Source of the DNA: Rhodocyclaceae bacterium
GTDB taxonomy: Bacteria > Pseudomonadota > Gammaproteobacteria > Burkholderiales > Rhodocyclaceae
NCBI GenBank assembly: GCA_016718525.1
Contig: JADKDD010000001.1
Location: forward strand, 1-64,000
DNA length: 64,000 nucleotides
Reading direction: 5' to 3'
Shown here: positions 10,368 through 20,572 of the stretch, in pieces
Layout of the letters: each line of letters opens with the position of its first letter
How positions within the stretch are numbered: the stretch's first letter is position 1
Translations under genes and position numbers: made by a program
The notes under the pieces: model-generated
What the model was told of the DNA's origin: nothing
The model's input: only the letters and a program-made list of their open reading frames with translations
Database searches by the model: none

Positions 10368-12098
10368 TTAGAACTGCTTCACAGCCTGAATCCAACCACG
10401 GGCATTGGACTGCCGGCCATCAGAGTCGTTACCCGTGGCCGAACGGCCGGGGTTATCACCGATCGGGAAGGCCAGGGTCGCCCGCACGAAAAAGTTGCCG
10501 GCCTGAATCCACCGCATGCCGAATCCCGCGCCAGCCAACGAGTAGTGGTTGTCAGCAAAAGGGCGGCCAAGATTGGCGCCTGCCCAAGGGTCTTTGTGCA
10601 ACGTGACCTCGCCGTAGTCAATAAATCCGGAAACTTCCAAAGTTGGTAGCCATTGGTAGGCGAGTTCGAGCGATGCCAGATACCCTTCGTCACCAGCGGC
10701 CTCGCCACTGGGATAGGCGCGAACGCCTTGACTTCCGCCCAGCACAAACTTTTCTGCGCTGGCCAGATTTTTCGAGGCAAGCTGACCCGACAAGCTGCCG
10801 CGTAGGGAAAAGTCACCAGTAAGTTGCTGTTGGCGACTGATCGCGAACGTGGCTTTCTCGTAGTTCCCGTCGGCTCGGGCGGTGGCGGCGTCAAGCGCCT
10901 TATCGGCGATGACAGCATCAAGATTTAGATTGCCTGCGGTCACCGACAGGTTAAAGTTGTTAAAGCCACCACCGCCAAGTGAATCCTGGCTATTGCCACT
11001 GAAGCTAAGGATGGTGCCATTCAACTTACTGTCACTTGTGGCGACGTTTGCTGCCGAGTTGTAGAAAGTCTGATGAGAATAACTGAGTGCGCCGAACAGG
11101 TTGAAACTGCGCGAACGCACAATCGGATAGCTCGCGCGTCCGACGGTCTGATGTGCATGCCCACTGACGTCCAGTGCCGAAAACTCGCAACACAATGAAT
11201 AATGCGTCTCCGCATATTCGGCGCCCACCTTCCAGCCTGAGTAACCGATAGGTATCTGGTAACTGATTCGTCCGTAATGTGAATCTTGGGTCGCTGCCGC
11301 TCGCAAGGCAAGTTGGTCACCAAACCCCGACGGGTCGTTCAGGCTAACCGTGGCGCCGATGCCTTCCTGGCCGGAATACCGGTTGCCGAAGTTGTCCGCT
11401 TCGACGGTTCCGGAAATCAATGGCCCTTCGCTAACGTCCAGCGTGAGCGTCGAAGTCCCGACCTCGGTGCCTGGCGATAGTGTGGCGCGCGCTTCAACGC
11501 CAGGTAAATCGTAAGCGAGCAGGAGTCCACGTTCAATTGAAGGTAGGCTGATTACGCCGTCTGCCGGCAAAGCGGCACGCATGGTGCGCTTGACGATTTC
11601 TCTGTCAAGCCGAAGCTCGCCAACGGGTTTCACAACGATGTCGGCGACTCTGCCCTCGAGAATGGTAATCGCAACGATGCCTTCTTGAACGTCTTGCGCC
11701 GGCAGATAGGCGCGCGCAACAAAGTAGTCGCGTTGGCGATAGTAGTCAGTCAGGCGCTCGAGCGCTTGTTGCAGATCAGACAGCGAAAGCTCTTTGGCAG
11801 TCAGGTCTTTCAAAAGGGCCTGCAGCTGGTCATCCGAAAACACGGTAGCACCGCTAATTTTGAAGCCTTTGACGTAAAAACGGGCGCCGCCTGTTAGTGG
11901 CGGAGTGGTTGCTTGCTGGTCTTTAATGGCTGGTACCACAGGTGCTTTTTGTAACTCGAGTGTTTTGCCCGCGCGCTCAAAATCACGCGAAATACTGCCT
12001 GCATTGGGCACCACTTGCGCTAGCGCGCTTGAGCCAAAACCAGCGATCAACAAAAGGGTCAATGACCATTGCAGCGTCGAGTTGTGAAAGTAATTCAT
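10368..12098 (-). CDS. TpsB outer-membrane transporter (ShlB/FhaC/HecB family)
   Basis: Outer-membrane beta-barrel that exports the TpsA protein encoded 3 nt downstream. The product is 576 residues, usual for the family. It has a signal peptide (residues 1-28, cut after SSALAQ), a linker, a POTRA region (~73-150, FYVKGFKISGATVFSDDQL onward), a second POTRA-like stretch to ~205, then the 16-strand ShlB-type barrel to the C-terminal KQF. The conserved barrel motif is present as LGGSQGVRAYPSGE near residue 455, and the last residue is Phe, as expected for BAM-dependent insertion. ATG at 12098 was chosen because the signal peptide begins there; longer readings add residues unlike a signal sequence. 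Transcribed with tpsA, probably translationally coupled. Confidence 0.93.
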   Translation of the reverse strand: MNYFHNSTLQWSLTLLLIAGFGSSALAQVVPNAGSISRDFERAGKTLELQKAPVVPAIKDQQATTPPLTGGARFYVKGFKISGATVFSDDQLQALLKDLTAKELSLSDLQQALERLTDYYRQRDYFVARAYLPAQDVQEGIVAITILEGRVADIVVKPVGELRLDREIVKRTMRAALPADGVISLPSIERGLLLAYDLPGVEARATLSPGTEVGTSTLTLDVSEGPLISGTVEADNFGNRYSGQEGIGATVSLNDPSGFGDQLALRAAATQDSHYGRISYQIPIGYSGWKVGAEYAETHYSLCCEFSALDVSGHAHQTVGRASYPIVRSRSFNLFGALSYSHQTFYNSAANVATSDSKLNGTILSFSGNSQDSLGGGGFNNFNLSVTAGNLNLDAVIADKALDAATARADGNYEKATFAISRQQQLTGDFSLRGSLSGQLASKNLASAEKFVLGGSQGVRAYPSGEAAGDEGYLASLELAYQWLPTLEVSGFIDYGEVTLHKDPWAGANLGRPFADNHYSLAGAGFGMRWIQAGNFFVRATLAFPIGDNPGRSATGNDSDGRQSNARGWIQAVKQF

Positions 12099-12402
12099 CA
12101 AATGGAAAGCAGATTTTCGGACAATAGTTGTTTTATAGCATTTCCTGTGCCAACTCATACCCCACGGCAGTTGCAAAAAAACCTTTAGTTACATGACGTT
12201 CAAGCATTTTCAAGCTAATTCGCTATAAAACAAAGCGCAGTCTTGTCAATGTTGTAAGGGTGGAGCGATGGTTGGAAGGTCACCTGGGCGATTTTCCCCA
12301 GCTGGCTTGGCAAATACCCAGCATGTTGTCGACAAACCAAAGGGGCGGCAAACGACCCAAAACGCTGACTCCTTGCGTCGAAGTCAGTTCGCTTTTTACG
12401 TT
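12099..12402. promoter_or_regulatory. upstream region of the tpsBA operon
   Basis: About 300 bp between the tpsB start and the end of the patatin-like gene, both on the minus strand. It must hold the tpsBA promoter. I see no terminator for the upstream gene, no palindrome and no clear -35/-10 pair; AT-rich stretches occur at 12165-12245. Confidence 0.3.
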
Positions 12403-13467
12403 TTAAAGCGGGATTGCACGACCTGCGATTTCTCCATTTTCAACAATCGTCAGGAATTCGTCACCCAACCGTCGGCTTTCAGACACCGCGTAGCGCCAGT
12501 CACGAATTCTTTCATTCTGTTGTTTTGGCCCATAGCGCTTAAAGTCACTGCGATCAGGGAGTTTGCCATTGGGCAGGGTGGCGACGAATTCAAGGCTGGG
12601 GGAGATCAGGACCAGATTGTCCAGTGCGGGCCCTTCCGCGCGGCGGGATTTGTGAAATTTGTCCAACCAACCGGGAACGATGTGATCGGTGAAGTGGGGA
12701 TACAAAACCAGGCCCTCGGCTCGCTCGTATGACAGGTGCAGGTGATAGTCGATGATTCCGCCATCCCAGTAATAACCTGGCGGCGCACCGGAAATGTCCG
12801 TTACGGCATTGAGCACCAATGGGATGGCGCCGGAGGCAAGCAACGCGGCGTGCAGATTTTTGGCCGACAGGGGCACCTCGCCGGTGTGAAAGTCGTCGAG
12901 CGGCAACAAGTCTGTTTTTTGGCGCGGGTCGTAAAACCACACTCGATCAAGCCAGTGCCGCAGGTGCCGGCGCGAGACTGCGTTGAACGCTGCAGCAGCA
13001 GCGAAACCTGCAGGCGTTCGGCGCGGCCCGTCTTGGGCAAGGAGTTTCTTGCCGCGCACGGTAAGTATGTTGAGATGGTTATGACTGTTGCCGAGGATTT
13101 CCACTTCGCGGTTATCAACAATTTGCGCAACTAGTTGTTGGCAGACAGCTGAAATTTCATCTGCCTTTGGCTTGTCCGAATAGCGTTGTTCGCAATACGC
13201 ACCAGCCAGTCGGGTGAATGCCGCGACCGGGTCAGCTTGGGTTGCGGCTGCCATCCGCCAAGCGCCGACGGACGCACCAATCAATTGGCGCTGGCGCGGC
13301 TGTTGCGGTAGCCATTCCCCAAAAAGTGCGCAGTCCAGCCCGTTTAAGGCAAGCCCCTTTGGCCCGCCGGCTGCTGCGGGGATAATTTCGACATCGCCAG
13401 GGCGCAGGCCTTCACGCTTGAGGGTCGCCAGCGCGCGTGGACCGCAGCGAATGGAGAGGGTTTGCAT
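12403..13467 (-). CDS. patatin-like phospholipase family protein
   Basis: A 354-residue protein with the patatin layout: a glycine-rich oxyanion loop near the N-terminus (AAGGPKGL, ~33-40), a nucleophile-elbow motif GASVG (~64-68, Ser catalytic), and a catalytic-Asp motif DGG (YYWDGGIIDYH, ~231-241). The Ser/Asp dyad predicts lipid acyl hydrolase activity; substrate unknown. No signal peptide is visible, so it is probably cytoplasmic. ATG at 13467 (MQTLSIRCGPRAL) is preferred because upstream codons look non-coding, although its ribosome site is weak. It stands alone between the Fe(III)-binding protein gene and the tps locus. Confidence 0.82.
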   Translation of the reverse strand: MQTLSIRCGPRALATLKREGLRPGDVEIIPAAAGGPKGLALNGLDCALFGEWLPQQPRQRQLIGASVGAWRMAAATQADPVAAFTRLAGAYCEQRYSDKPKADEISAVCQQLVAQIVDNREVEILGNSHNHLNILTVRGKKLLAQDGPRRTPAGFAAAAAFNAVSRRHLRHWLDRVWFYDPRQKTDLLPLDDFHTGEVPLSAKNLHAALLASGAIPLVLNAVTDISGAPPGYYWDGGIIDYHLHLSYERAEGLVLYPHFTDHIVPGWLDKFHKSRRAEGPALDNLVLISPSLEFVATLPNGKLPDRSDFKRYGPKQQNERIRDWRYAVSESRRLGDEFLTIVENGEIAGRAIPL

Positions 13468-13575
13468 GGCAGAGAGGATATCAGCGGTGGTTCCGGCCTG
13501 CGGTGATTGCCAACAAACACGCAAACAATCTATCCGATGCCCGCGCCACATGACTGTGGCTGCGAGCCATCGAGC

Positions 13576-14598
13576 TTACTGCCAGCCAGCGCGATCGAAC
13601 ACCTTTTGTGCCATGACCGAGTTCTTTGCCAGCGTTGCCACGGATACCGAATCGGCCTTGAACTTGCCCATCGCCTCGAGGGCGGTATTTTTGATGGCGA
13701 TTCCGGTCACCACCGGCCACTCGTTGTTGCCATCCGCAAAGTAGCGTTGGGCGTCGTCACTGGCCAGGTATTCGAGGAACATCACGGCTGCCGGTTTATT
13801 TGGCGCGGTGACCAACATGCCGGCACCCGAGATGTTGATGTGGGTTCCGTAGCTCACCTGGTTTGGCCAAATAATGTTGACTCGTTCCATCAATTTTTTG
13901 TCTTCAGGTTTGTCGGAACGCAGCAAACGGGCAACGTAGTAACTATTGGAAATCGTTACCCCGCATTCTCCGGCAGCGACAGCCTTGATCTGGTCGGTGT
14001 CTCCACCTTTAGGCTGGCGGGCGAAGTTTGCGACGACACCACGCGCCCAGGCTTCGCTTTTGGCTTCTCCAATGTGGTCGATAAGCGCCGCCATCAGGGA
14101 GATGTTGTAGGGGTGCGAGCCGGAACGGACACACACTTTGCCTTTGAGTTTGGGGTCAGCGAGGTCTTCGTAGGTCTGTACTTCGCCGGGATTCAGATCT
14201 TTGCTGGCGATAATCAGTCGGGCGCGGGTTGAAAAGGCAAACCAGTTTGCGCTGCGCAAGTTGGCCGGGACACGCGCTTCAAGCGTTTTTGACCGCACCG
14301 GAGCAAACAGGCCAAGTGAATCCGCTTTTGCCAGACGCGCCGCGTCAACGGTAATCAGAATATCGGCCGGGCTGTTGGCGCCCTCGTTGCGGATACGCTC
14401 CAACAGTTCGTCCTCTTTTCCTTCAATTCGATTGATCTTGATGCCGGTCTTTTGCGTGAAGTTGTTGTACAAAGCTTCGTCTGTCTGGTAATGACGTGCT
14501 GAGTAGAGATTCAGAACCTTCTCCTGGGCGTTGGCCATGGTGCCAAGCAGGGAGAGGCTGGCTGCGATAGCCAGAGAGGCAATTGAGTTGGTTTTCAT
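13576..14598 (-). CDS. periplasmic Fe(III)-binding protein of an ABC transporter (FbpA/AfuA/FutA type)
   Basis: A 340-residue solute-binding protein with a signal peptide (residues 1-25, LGTMANAQ). The mature start EKVLNLYSARHYQTDEALY is typical of the ferric-ion family. The NSYYVARLL segment (~223-231) carries the paired tyrosines that ligate Fe(III) in FbpA-like proteins. ATG at 14598 is preceded by AAGGAA at good spacing; a TTG directly upstream is not needed. Permease and ATPase genes are not adjacent, so it is an orphan component here. A Fur-box-like sequence lies about 60-75 nt upstream (14659-14673), consistent with iron repression. Confidence 0.88.
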   Translation of the reverse strand: MKTNSIASLAIAASLSLLGTMANAQEKVLNLYSARHYQTDEALYNNFTQKTGIKINRIEGKEDELLERIRNEGANSPADILITVDAARLAKADSLGLFAPVRSKTLEARVPANLRSANWFAFSTRARLIIASKDLNPGEVQTYEDLADPKLKGKVCVRSGSHPYNISLMAALIDHIGEAKSEAWARGVVANFARQPKGGDTDQIKAVAAGECGVTISNSYYVARLLRSDKPEDKKLMERVNIIWPNQVSYGTHINISGAGMLVTAPNKPAAVMFLEYLASDDAQRYFADGNNEWPVVTGIAIKNTALEAMGKFKADSVSVATLAKNSVMAQKVFDRAGWQ

Positions 14599-14658
14599 CA
14601 ATATTCCTTTGCAAAAACTATGAAGATCGTATTTGTTTGCGGCACGGTCAAATTGTAG

Positions 14659-14673
14659 TGAGAACGATTCGCA
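14659..14673 (-). promoter_or_regulatory. candidate Fur box
   Basis: The 15-mer TGAGAACGATTCGCA matches the Fur 7-1-7 consensus TGATAAT-N-ATTATCA at 10 of 14 positions. It is followed by TTTGCAAG and sits upstream of the Fe(III)-binding protein gene. Assigned from sequence and context only. Confidence 0.55.
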
Positions 14674-14883
14674 TTTGCAAGAATAATTAAAACATTCGAT
14701 CTGGTGCGGTTTGGAGTCGGGGAGTTTGAGGTTTTTTGACGGCGAGCCTCCGGCTCGATTGGCTCAGGCAAGGAAACGCCGAGCGCGCAGAGTGCTGAGC
14801 ATCTAAAAGCACCGCTATGCTGCTGGTTTTGCGCCTACAACCAACCACTATCGATGGCGTGGCGGCTAAGTGCCTGAATCAGC

Positions 14884-15408
14884 TTACTCGGAGACCCGAC
14901 GAGCGCCGTTGTAGCGCTTTTTCCAGTAGCTGTCGCGCATATCTTCGACGCGAACCTCAGCGCCGCTGCGCGGCGCATGCACAAACTGGTTATTGCCAAG
15001 ATAAATACCGACATGCGAAAACGCACGTCGCATGGTATTGAAAAACACCAGGTCGCCAGGTTTGAGCTCGTCACGCTGAACCTGTTCGCCGGATTTGCTT
15101 TGTTCGCGGGCACTACGCGGCAGAATCAGCCCCAAGCCTTGCTGAAAAACATGAGTGACGAAGCCAGAGCAGTCAAATCCCGTCTCCGGTTTGGTGCCAC
15201 CCCTTCGATATGGGATGCCTAAGAGGTCGACAGCTTGATCCAAGGTGTCCTGAATTGATGTGGTCGCGCGCTTAACAAAGCTCCTGTTTTCGACGACTGG
15301 CGGTGCGTCGGTTGCTTCCTCGGCATAGGCGACAGACGTCAAAACGCCGCTGCACGCGGCGCCAATGACGAGTAAATATTTGAATATAAGCAAGGAGTTA
15401 AAACGCAT
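14884..15408 (-). CDS. NlpC/P60-family cell-wall peptidase (C40)
   Basis: A 174-residue exported protein. Residues 1-31 form a signal peptide (FKYLLVIGAACSGVLTSVAYA); the Cys in it lacks a good lipobox, so lipoprotein status is doubtful. The C-terminal ~110 residues are an NlpC/P60 domain with the catalytic Cys in FDCSGF (~77-82), His in SHVGIYLGN (~129-137) and the third polar residue in FVHAP. It probably cleaves D-gamma-glutamyl-diaminopimelate or similar bonds in peptidoglycan. ATG at 15408 is chosen for the signal peptide. Monocistronic, divergent from the acuI-like gene. Confidence 0.87.
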   Translation of the reverse strand: MRFNSLLIFKYLLVIGAACSGVLTSVAYAEEATDAPPVVENRSFVKRATTSIQDTLDQAVDLLGIPYRRGGTKPETGFDCSGFVTHVFQQGLGLILPRSAREQSKSGEQVQRDELKPGDLVFFNTMRRAFSHVGIYLGNNQFVHAPRSGAEVRVEDMRDSYWKKRYNGARRVSE

Positions 15409-15527
15409 CGAGAAGAGTCTAACCGGTGCCGGCGCTTCTGTAAACCCGGTTCTCAAGGCTCCCGGTTCTCATGGTGAAATCGAAACCCACGAGCGTTGGG
15501 TCAGCTCGCTTCCTATAATCAGGCCCA

Positions 15528-15553
15528 CCAGTTGGTGCTGGTGAGACGCCGTC
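15528..15553 (-). repeat. dispersed repeat copy (CAGCACCAACTGG family)
   Basis: CCAGTTGGTGCTGG followed by TGAGACGCCGTC, i.e. the inverted orientation of the family. It lies between the divergent NlpC and acuI-like genes. Confidence 0.7.
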
Positions 15554-15605
15554 GATGCCGCAGTGACCTCCCACCGCACAACTTAAACCAGGAAAAGGAT
15601 CTGCC

Positions 15606-16595
15606 ATGAGTTTTCGCGCGCTTTTGATTTCACAGCTGGACGGCAAAGTGACCAGCAGCCTAACTGACTTGAACGACAACCAACTTGATCCGGGCGAAGT
15701 GACGATCGCCGTGAGTCACTCATCGATTAACTACAAAGATGCACTAGCGGCAACGGGTGCGGGACGAATCATCCGGCGCTTTCCCTGTGTTGGTGGAATC
15801 GACATGAGCGGTCGCGTAATAAGTAGTAGCGATTCGCGATTTGCGCCCGGTGATGAAGTGCTGGCAACCAGCTACGATATCGGCGTCTCTCACCATGGCG
15901 GCTATTCCGAGCGTGCGCGCGTGCCGGCCGACTGGGTGGTCAAATTACCGCCCGGGTTGTCGTGTGCTGAAGCGATGGCGCTCGGCACCGCCGGGTTCAC
16001 TGCTGCACTGGCGGTGGTGCGGATGGAGCACAACGGCCTCACCCCAGCCAGCGGCAAAGTGATCGTTTCGGGTGCTACCGGTGGTGTTGGCAGCATTGCC
16101 GTGTCGATTCTCGCCGGGCTTGGTTATCAGGTGGTGGCGCTCACCGGCAAGGAGGCCGAAACGGACTTTCTCAAATCGATTGGAGCCAATGAGGTATTGC
16201 TGCGCCAGTCGCTTGATCTCACCAAAATTAAACCGCTGGGCAGCGAAACCTGGGCAGGTGCAGTGGACAATTTGGGGGGAGATATTCTGGCCTGGTTAGC
16301 GAGCACCATGAAAGTCGGCGGGACGCTGGCCAGCATAGGTCTTGCTGCGAGTCACTCGCTCAACACGACGGTAATGCCTTTCATTTTGCGTGGCGTCAGC
16401 CTGCTTGGTATCGATTCGGTGAATTGCCCGATGGCGCAGCGCAGTGAAGTCTGGCGACGCTTGGGCACCGATATGAAACCAAAGGGCCTGCCGGCGATGA
16501 CCCGGCACATCGTTTTTGATGAATTGCCAAGCGCGTTTGCGGCCTACGTCGATGGCAATGCGCGCGGACGAGTGGTGGTGGATATTGCCCAATAG
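15606..16595 (+). CDS. acuI: AcuI/YhdH-type acrylyl-CoA reductase, NADPH-dependent
   Basis: Zinc-free medium-chain dehydrogenase of the YhdH/YhfP quinone-oxidoreductase family, 329 residues. The N-terminal GroES-like domain includes SSINYKDALA (~39-48), and the Rossmann motif GATGGVGSIAV (~154-164) binds NADPH. The best-studied members (AcuI) reduce the toxic acrylyl-CoA to propionyl-CoA. Placement directly upstream of propionyl-CoA synthetase supports that role. Start ATG has AAGGAT 7-8 nt upstream. The gap to prpE (185 bp) carries a repeat and a hairpin, so co-transcription is not certain. Confidence 0.85.
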   Translation: MSFRALLISQLDGKVTSSLTDLNDNQLDPGEVTIAVSHSSINYKDALAATGAGRIIRRFPCVGGIDMSGRVISSSDSRFAPGDEVLATSYDIGVSHHGGYSERARVPADWVVKLPPGLSCAEAMALGTAGFTAALAVVRMEHNGLTPASGKVIVSGATGGVGSIAVSILAGLGYQVVALTGKEAETDFLKSIGANEVLLRQSLDLTKIKPLGSETWAGAVDNLGGDILAWLASTMKVGGTLASIGLAASHSLNTTVMPFILRGVSLLGIDSVNCPMAQRSEVWRRLGTDMKPKGLPAMTRHIVFDELPSAFAAYVDGNARGRVVVDIAQ

Positions 16596-16607
16596 AGGCA
16601 CTTTATC

Positions 16608-16656
16608 GGTTGGTGCTGGTCTGGAGTCCGGGTTTAGTAGAGCCCGGTCGCTCCAC
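16608..16656. repeat. partial dispersed repeat plus hairpin between acuI and prpE
   Basis: GGTTGGTGCTGGT (partial repeat core) runs into an inverted repeat, GGAG-T-CCGGG pairing with CCCGG-TCG-CTCC around a ten-base loop. There is no T-tract, so it is not a standard terminator. Confidence 0.5.
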
Positions 16657-16780
16657 TGGCGCGAAGCAGTGCTTCGCGAAATTCTAGGTCAGGCGTTGTC
16701 AGCCGCCGTTGCGCTTGATCGATTCAGCTTGTTGTCAGCTAGTGCAGGCAAAGTCAGAAAAACAACTGAGGATTAACGCC

Positions 16781-18676
<1,896 letters not shown>

Positions 18677-18740
18677 GTTTGCCCCTAACCACCGTGGGAT
18701 TGGTAAACCGCAAGACGGGACTGCCTGTTGGGAGTTCCCT

Positions 18741-19016
18741 GTGGTTGTGATCAATGGACAACGCACAACAGCGATCGTCATCCGCCACAGCGGTGACAAG
18801 GTAACTTTGGTCCCGATGAAAGGCGGTCGACTGACCGCCAAGACCATCGGCTTTACCCAATTTCGTCAAGAATGGCAGGAGGCGGGCTACGCACTCTCTG
18901 CCGCACTGACGACGTTTCTGGCACATGTGATGAAGTGGGGTGCCTCACTGGAGGTCAGTCGCGGCTTGGAAAAGCTCGCTGCACGCGATCGATTTGTGGT
19001 TGCTAGTCTCTTTTAG
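18741..19016 (+). CDS. small protein of unknown function
   Basis: A 91-residue reading frame starting at GTG (18741), with a TGGGAG ribosome site 6 nt upstream. It begins VVINGQRTTAIVIRHSGDKVTLVP and has a basic, mixed composition with no membrane segment or recognised motif. The frame is also open further upstream to 18666 without an ATG. It lies 64 nt after prpE on the same strand. The gene could be real but is unsupported by any family I recognise. Confidence 0.4.
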   Translation: MVVINGQRTTAIVIRHSGDKVTLVPMKGGRLTAKTIGFTQFRQEWQEAGYALSAALTTFLAHVMKWGASLEVSRGLEKLAARDRFVVASLF

Positions 19017-19117
19017 ACGATGCCCGACTCCTACTTCCGTTAGTATTGACTGTGTTCGACGGTCATTGAAGCCGTTTAGTGCATTCATGCAGCGGCTAGC
19101 CAAGGGGGATTATTGCG

Positions 19118-19843
19118 ATGGATCAGAGCGGATCAAAAAAAGCAAAACCAACACTGCGCAAGCCTGCGCGCCGCACCACCACGGCCAAGAAGCCGAGCGC
19201 GCGTCCAGGTCGGGCCACGCTAGACCAAACTGCCCCCGCATCATTGATGGCAAATAACCCGGCCGCCGGTTTAGGCGCCAAATTGCTGCAACGGGCATCA
19301 CAAATGAAGTCGGTGGCTGATCAGGTCATGGGTTGGGCCGGAACGGCGGCCGAGATGGCGGTTGGCGCGGCCAAGCCCCTGATCAACGACCCGGCCTCGC
19401 GCAAGGCGGTTGAGGCAGCGGGCAGTTTCTTGAAGGACGCGCGCGAAACAGCCGGCTTGAGTGCAGATGAACTTGCGCAGGCGGTGAAACTCGATGATTT
19501 CAAAATACTGGAACTAGCCGAAAGCGGAAAAATTGCGCTGCCGTTTGAAGTTATTTTGCGCATCGCATCCTTGCTTTCACGCAATGATCCCTTGCCATTT
19601 GCAATGAATCTGACGCGTGGTTTTGCCCCGGGTGTTTGGGCAGCGTTTGAACAACTCGGAATAGGTCGGCTTGTAGTGCACGCCGGGCGTGAGCATGAGT
19701 TCATCAATATTTACCGCTCGCGCGATGCCGTCCGTAATCTCACTGACGGCGAGTTTGCACAATTGCTCAGCTTTGTCTCATCGGCAGTTGACGTGACCGT
19801 CGGATTGGTTGAAGAAATCAGAGGCGCAAACGAAGAGAAGTAA
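19118..19843 (+). CDS. XRE-type HTH protein with basic Ala/Lys/Pro N-terminus
   Basis: A 241-residue protein. Residues 1-45 are Lys/Arg/Pro/Ala-rich and look like a histone-H1-like, disordered DNA-binding tail. Residues ~105-160 (LKDARETAGLSADELAQAVK to IASLLSRND) form a Cro/C1-type helix-turn-helix. The rest (~165-241) is a predicted alpha-helical region of no known family. An AAGGGGG ribosome site precedes the ATG. A strong terminator follows at 19863, so it ends its transcription unit. Probably a DNA-binding regulator; target unknown. Confidence 0.75.
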   Translation: MDQSGSKKAKPTLRKPARRTTTAKKPSARPGRATLDQTAPASLMANNPAAGLGAKLLQRASQMKSVADQVMGWAGTAAEMAVGAAKPLINDPASRKAVEAAGSFLKDARETAGLSADELAQAVKLDDFKILELAESGKIALPFEVILRIASLLSRNDPLPFAMNLTRGFAPGVWAAFEQLGIGRLVVHAGREHEFINIYRSRDAVRNLTDGEFAQLLSFVSSAVDVTVGLVEEIRGANEEK

Positions 19844-19862
19844 GCGAATGTCGCGCCAAAAC

Positions 19863-19889
19863 AAAAAACCGCCATAAGGCGGTTTTTTT
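19863..19889. terminator. rho-independent terminator, bidirectional form
   Basis: The stem ACCGCC/GGCGGT with a four-base ATAA loop is flanked by A6 on the left and T7 on the right, 20 nt after the HTH gene. It works on paper in both directions. Confidence 0.88.
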
Positions 19890-19923
19890 CCAACAATCAA
19901 GTGCAACATTAAGAGTGTTGGTA

Positions 19924-20024
19924 GTGGAGGCAGTCTGGCTCGAACCTGTCTCAGTTAGCAATTCCCTGTAACAGGGAAAAATACAGGGAATTCTGCCGCG
20001 AATGGACGGTATCCGCCCCTCCAC
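19924..20024 (-). repeat. structured 101-nt element with tRNA-like ends
   Basis: Read on the minus strand it opens with GTGGAGG and closes with CCTCCAC (a perfect 7-bp closing stem). It contains GGTTCGAGCC near the 3' side, like a tRNA T-arm, and a central perfect 11-bp inverted repeat (AATTCCCTGTA at 19960-19970 with TACAGGGAATT at 19982-19992). No D-arm or anticodon arm can be drawn, so it is not a functional tRNA. It may be a decayed tRNA/att remnant or a structured repeat. The gap 19844-20160 holds only this element and the terminator. Confidence 0.5.
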
Positions 20025-20160
20025 AACTGTTGAAATGGCCGCTGTAACTGGGGATTGAGCCAACCGGCTCAAGACATGGCCTGAAAATAGCAAGGATTTG
20101 GTGACGCACTAACAGGGTACATAGCAGGCAGTACCAGGAAGATTTGGCCCGCTTTAGCTC

Positions 20161-20385
20161 CTAGCGCCGGCAGCACAACGCCGTTTCGCATAGACGTGAA
20201 AAACTAGCCGCGAATCGAAAAGTTTTGTCGAGGTGTGAGCAAACACAACAGCGATGGGGTGACCGTAACTCGAAGCATTTGGTTTTCTCCGGGAGTTGAC
20301 GCGACCGCCTGTGACGCCAAGAAATTAACGACCCAACGAGAATGGCCAACAGCAAAACCGAAAATGCAATAAAAAAAATGAGCAT
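20161..20385 (-). CDS. small membrane protein, unknown
   Basis: A 74-residue frame starting at ATG 20385, with AGGGAG at ideal spacing. Residues 1-22 (MLIFFIAFSVLLLAILVGSL) are a strong transmembrane helix followed by a basic RHRRSR stop-transfer and a Cys-containing tail. The good ribosome site and the helix argue that the N-terminal part is real; the tail has no recognisable features. It is divergent from the rhodanese/GST operon. Confidence 0.4.
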   Translation of the reverse strand: MLIFFIAFSVLLLAILVGSLISWRHRRSRQLPEKTKCFELRSPHRCCVCSHLDKTFRFAASFSRLCETALCCRR

Positions 20386-20483
20386 CAAAACACTCCCTGG
20401 TCGATTGTGAATCGGTCATAAGGTCCATCGTCCGAGTCGCCTGTCCGGACCGATTGATAGTGTAAGCACGTACCGTGACACGC

Positions 20484-20503
20484 CCCTCCCTGTTATGGGG
20501 GGG
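20484..20503 (+). promoter_or_regulatory. C-rich/G-rich dyad (site C), candidate LAL-regulator box
   Basis: CCCTCCC, then TGTTAT, then GGGGGGG. The centre lies 79-80 nt before the ATG at 20573. Same architecture (seven, six, then a G-run) as the sites at 28795 and 37491. Confidence 0.5.
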
Positions 20504-20572
20504 CAAATCTCCCATCCAAGACACTAATCTCCACTCGTCGGCCTAGGCCACAACGAGAAGGGGATTGCTGCT

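Noticed and set aside
12268..12732. 154-codon plus-strand frame
   Set aside because: Mostly antisense to the patatin-like gene, which has clear catalytic motifs.
13507..14232. 241-codon plus-strand frame
   Set aside because: Antisense to the Fe(III)-binding protein gene.
14743..14757. CGAGCC/GGCTCG hairpin with a T-run beside it
   Set aside because: The T-run precedes the stem on the plus strand; on the minus strand, where the genes are read, it is an A-run, so it cannot terminate them.
19924..20024. Functional tRNA or tmRNA on the minus strand
   Set aside because: Acceptor-like closure and a T-loop-like block exist, but no anticodon or D-arm and no tag frame can be drawn.
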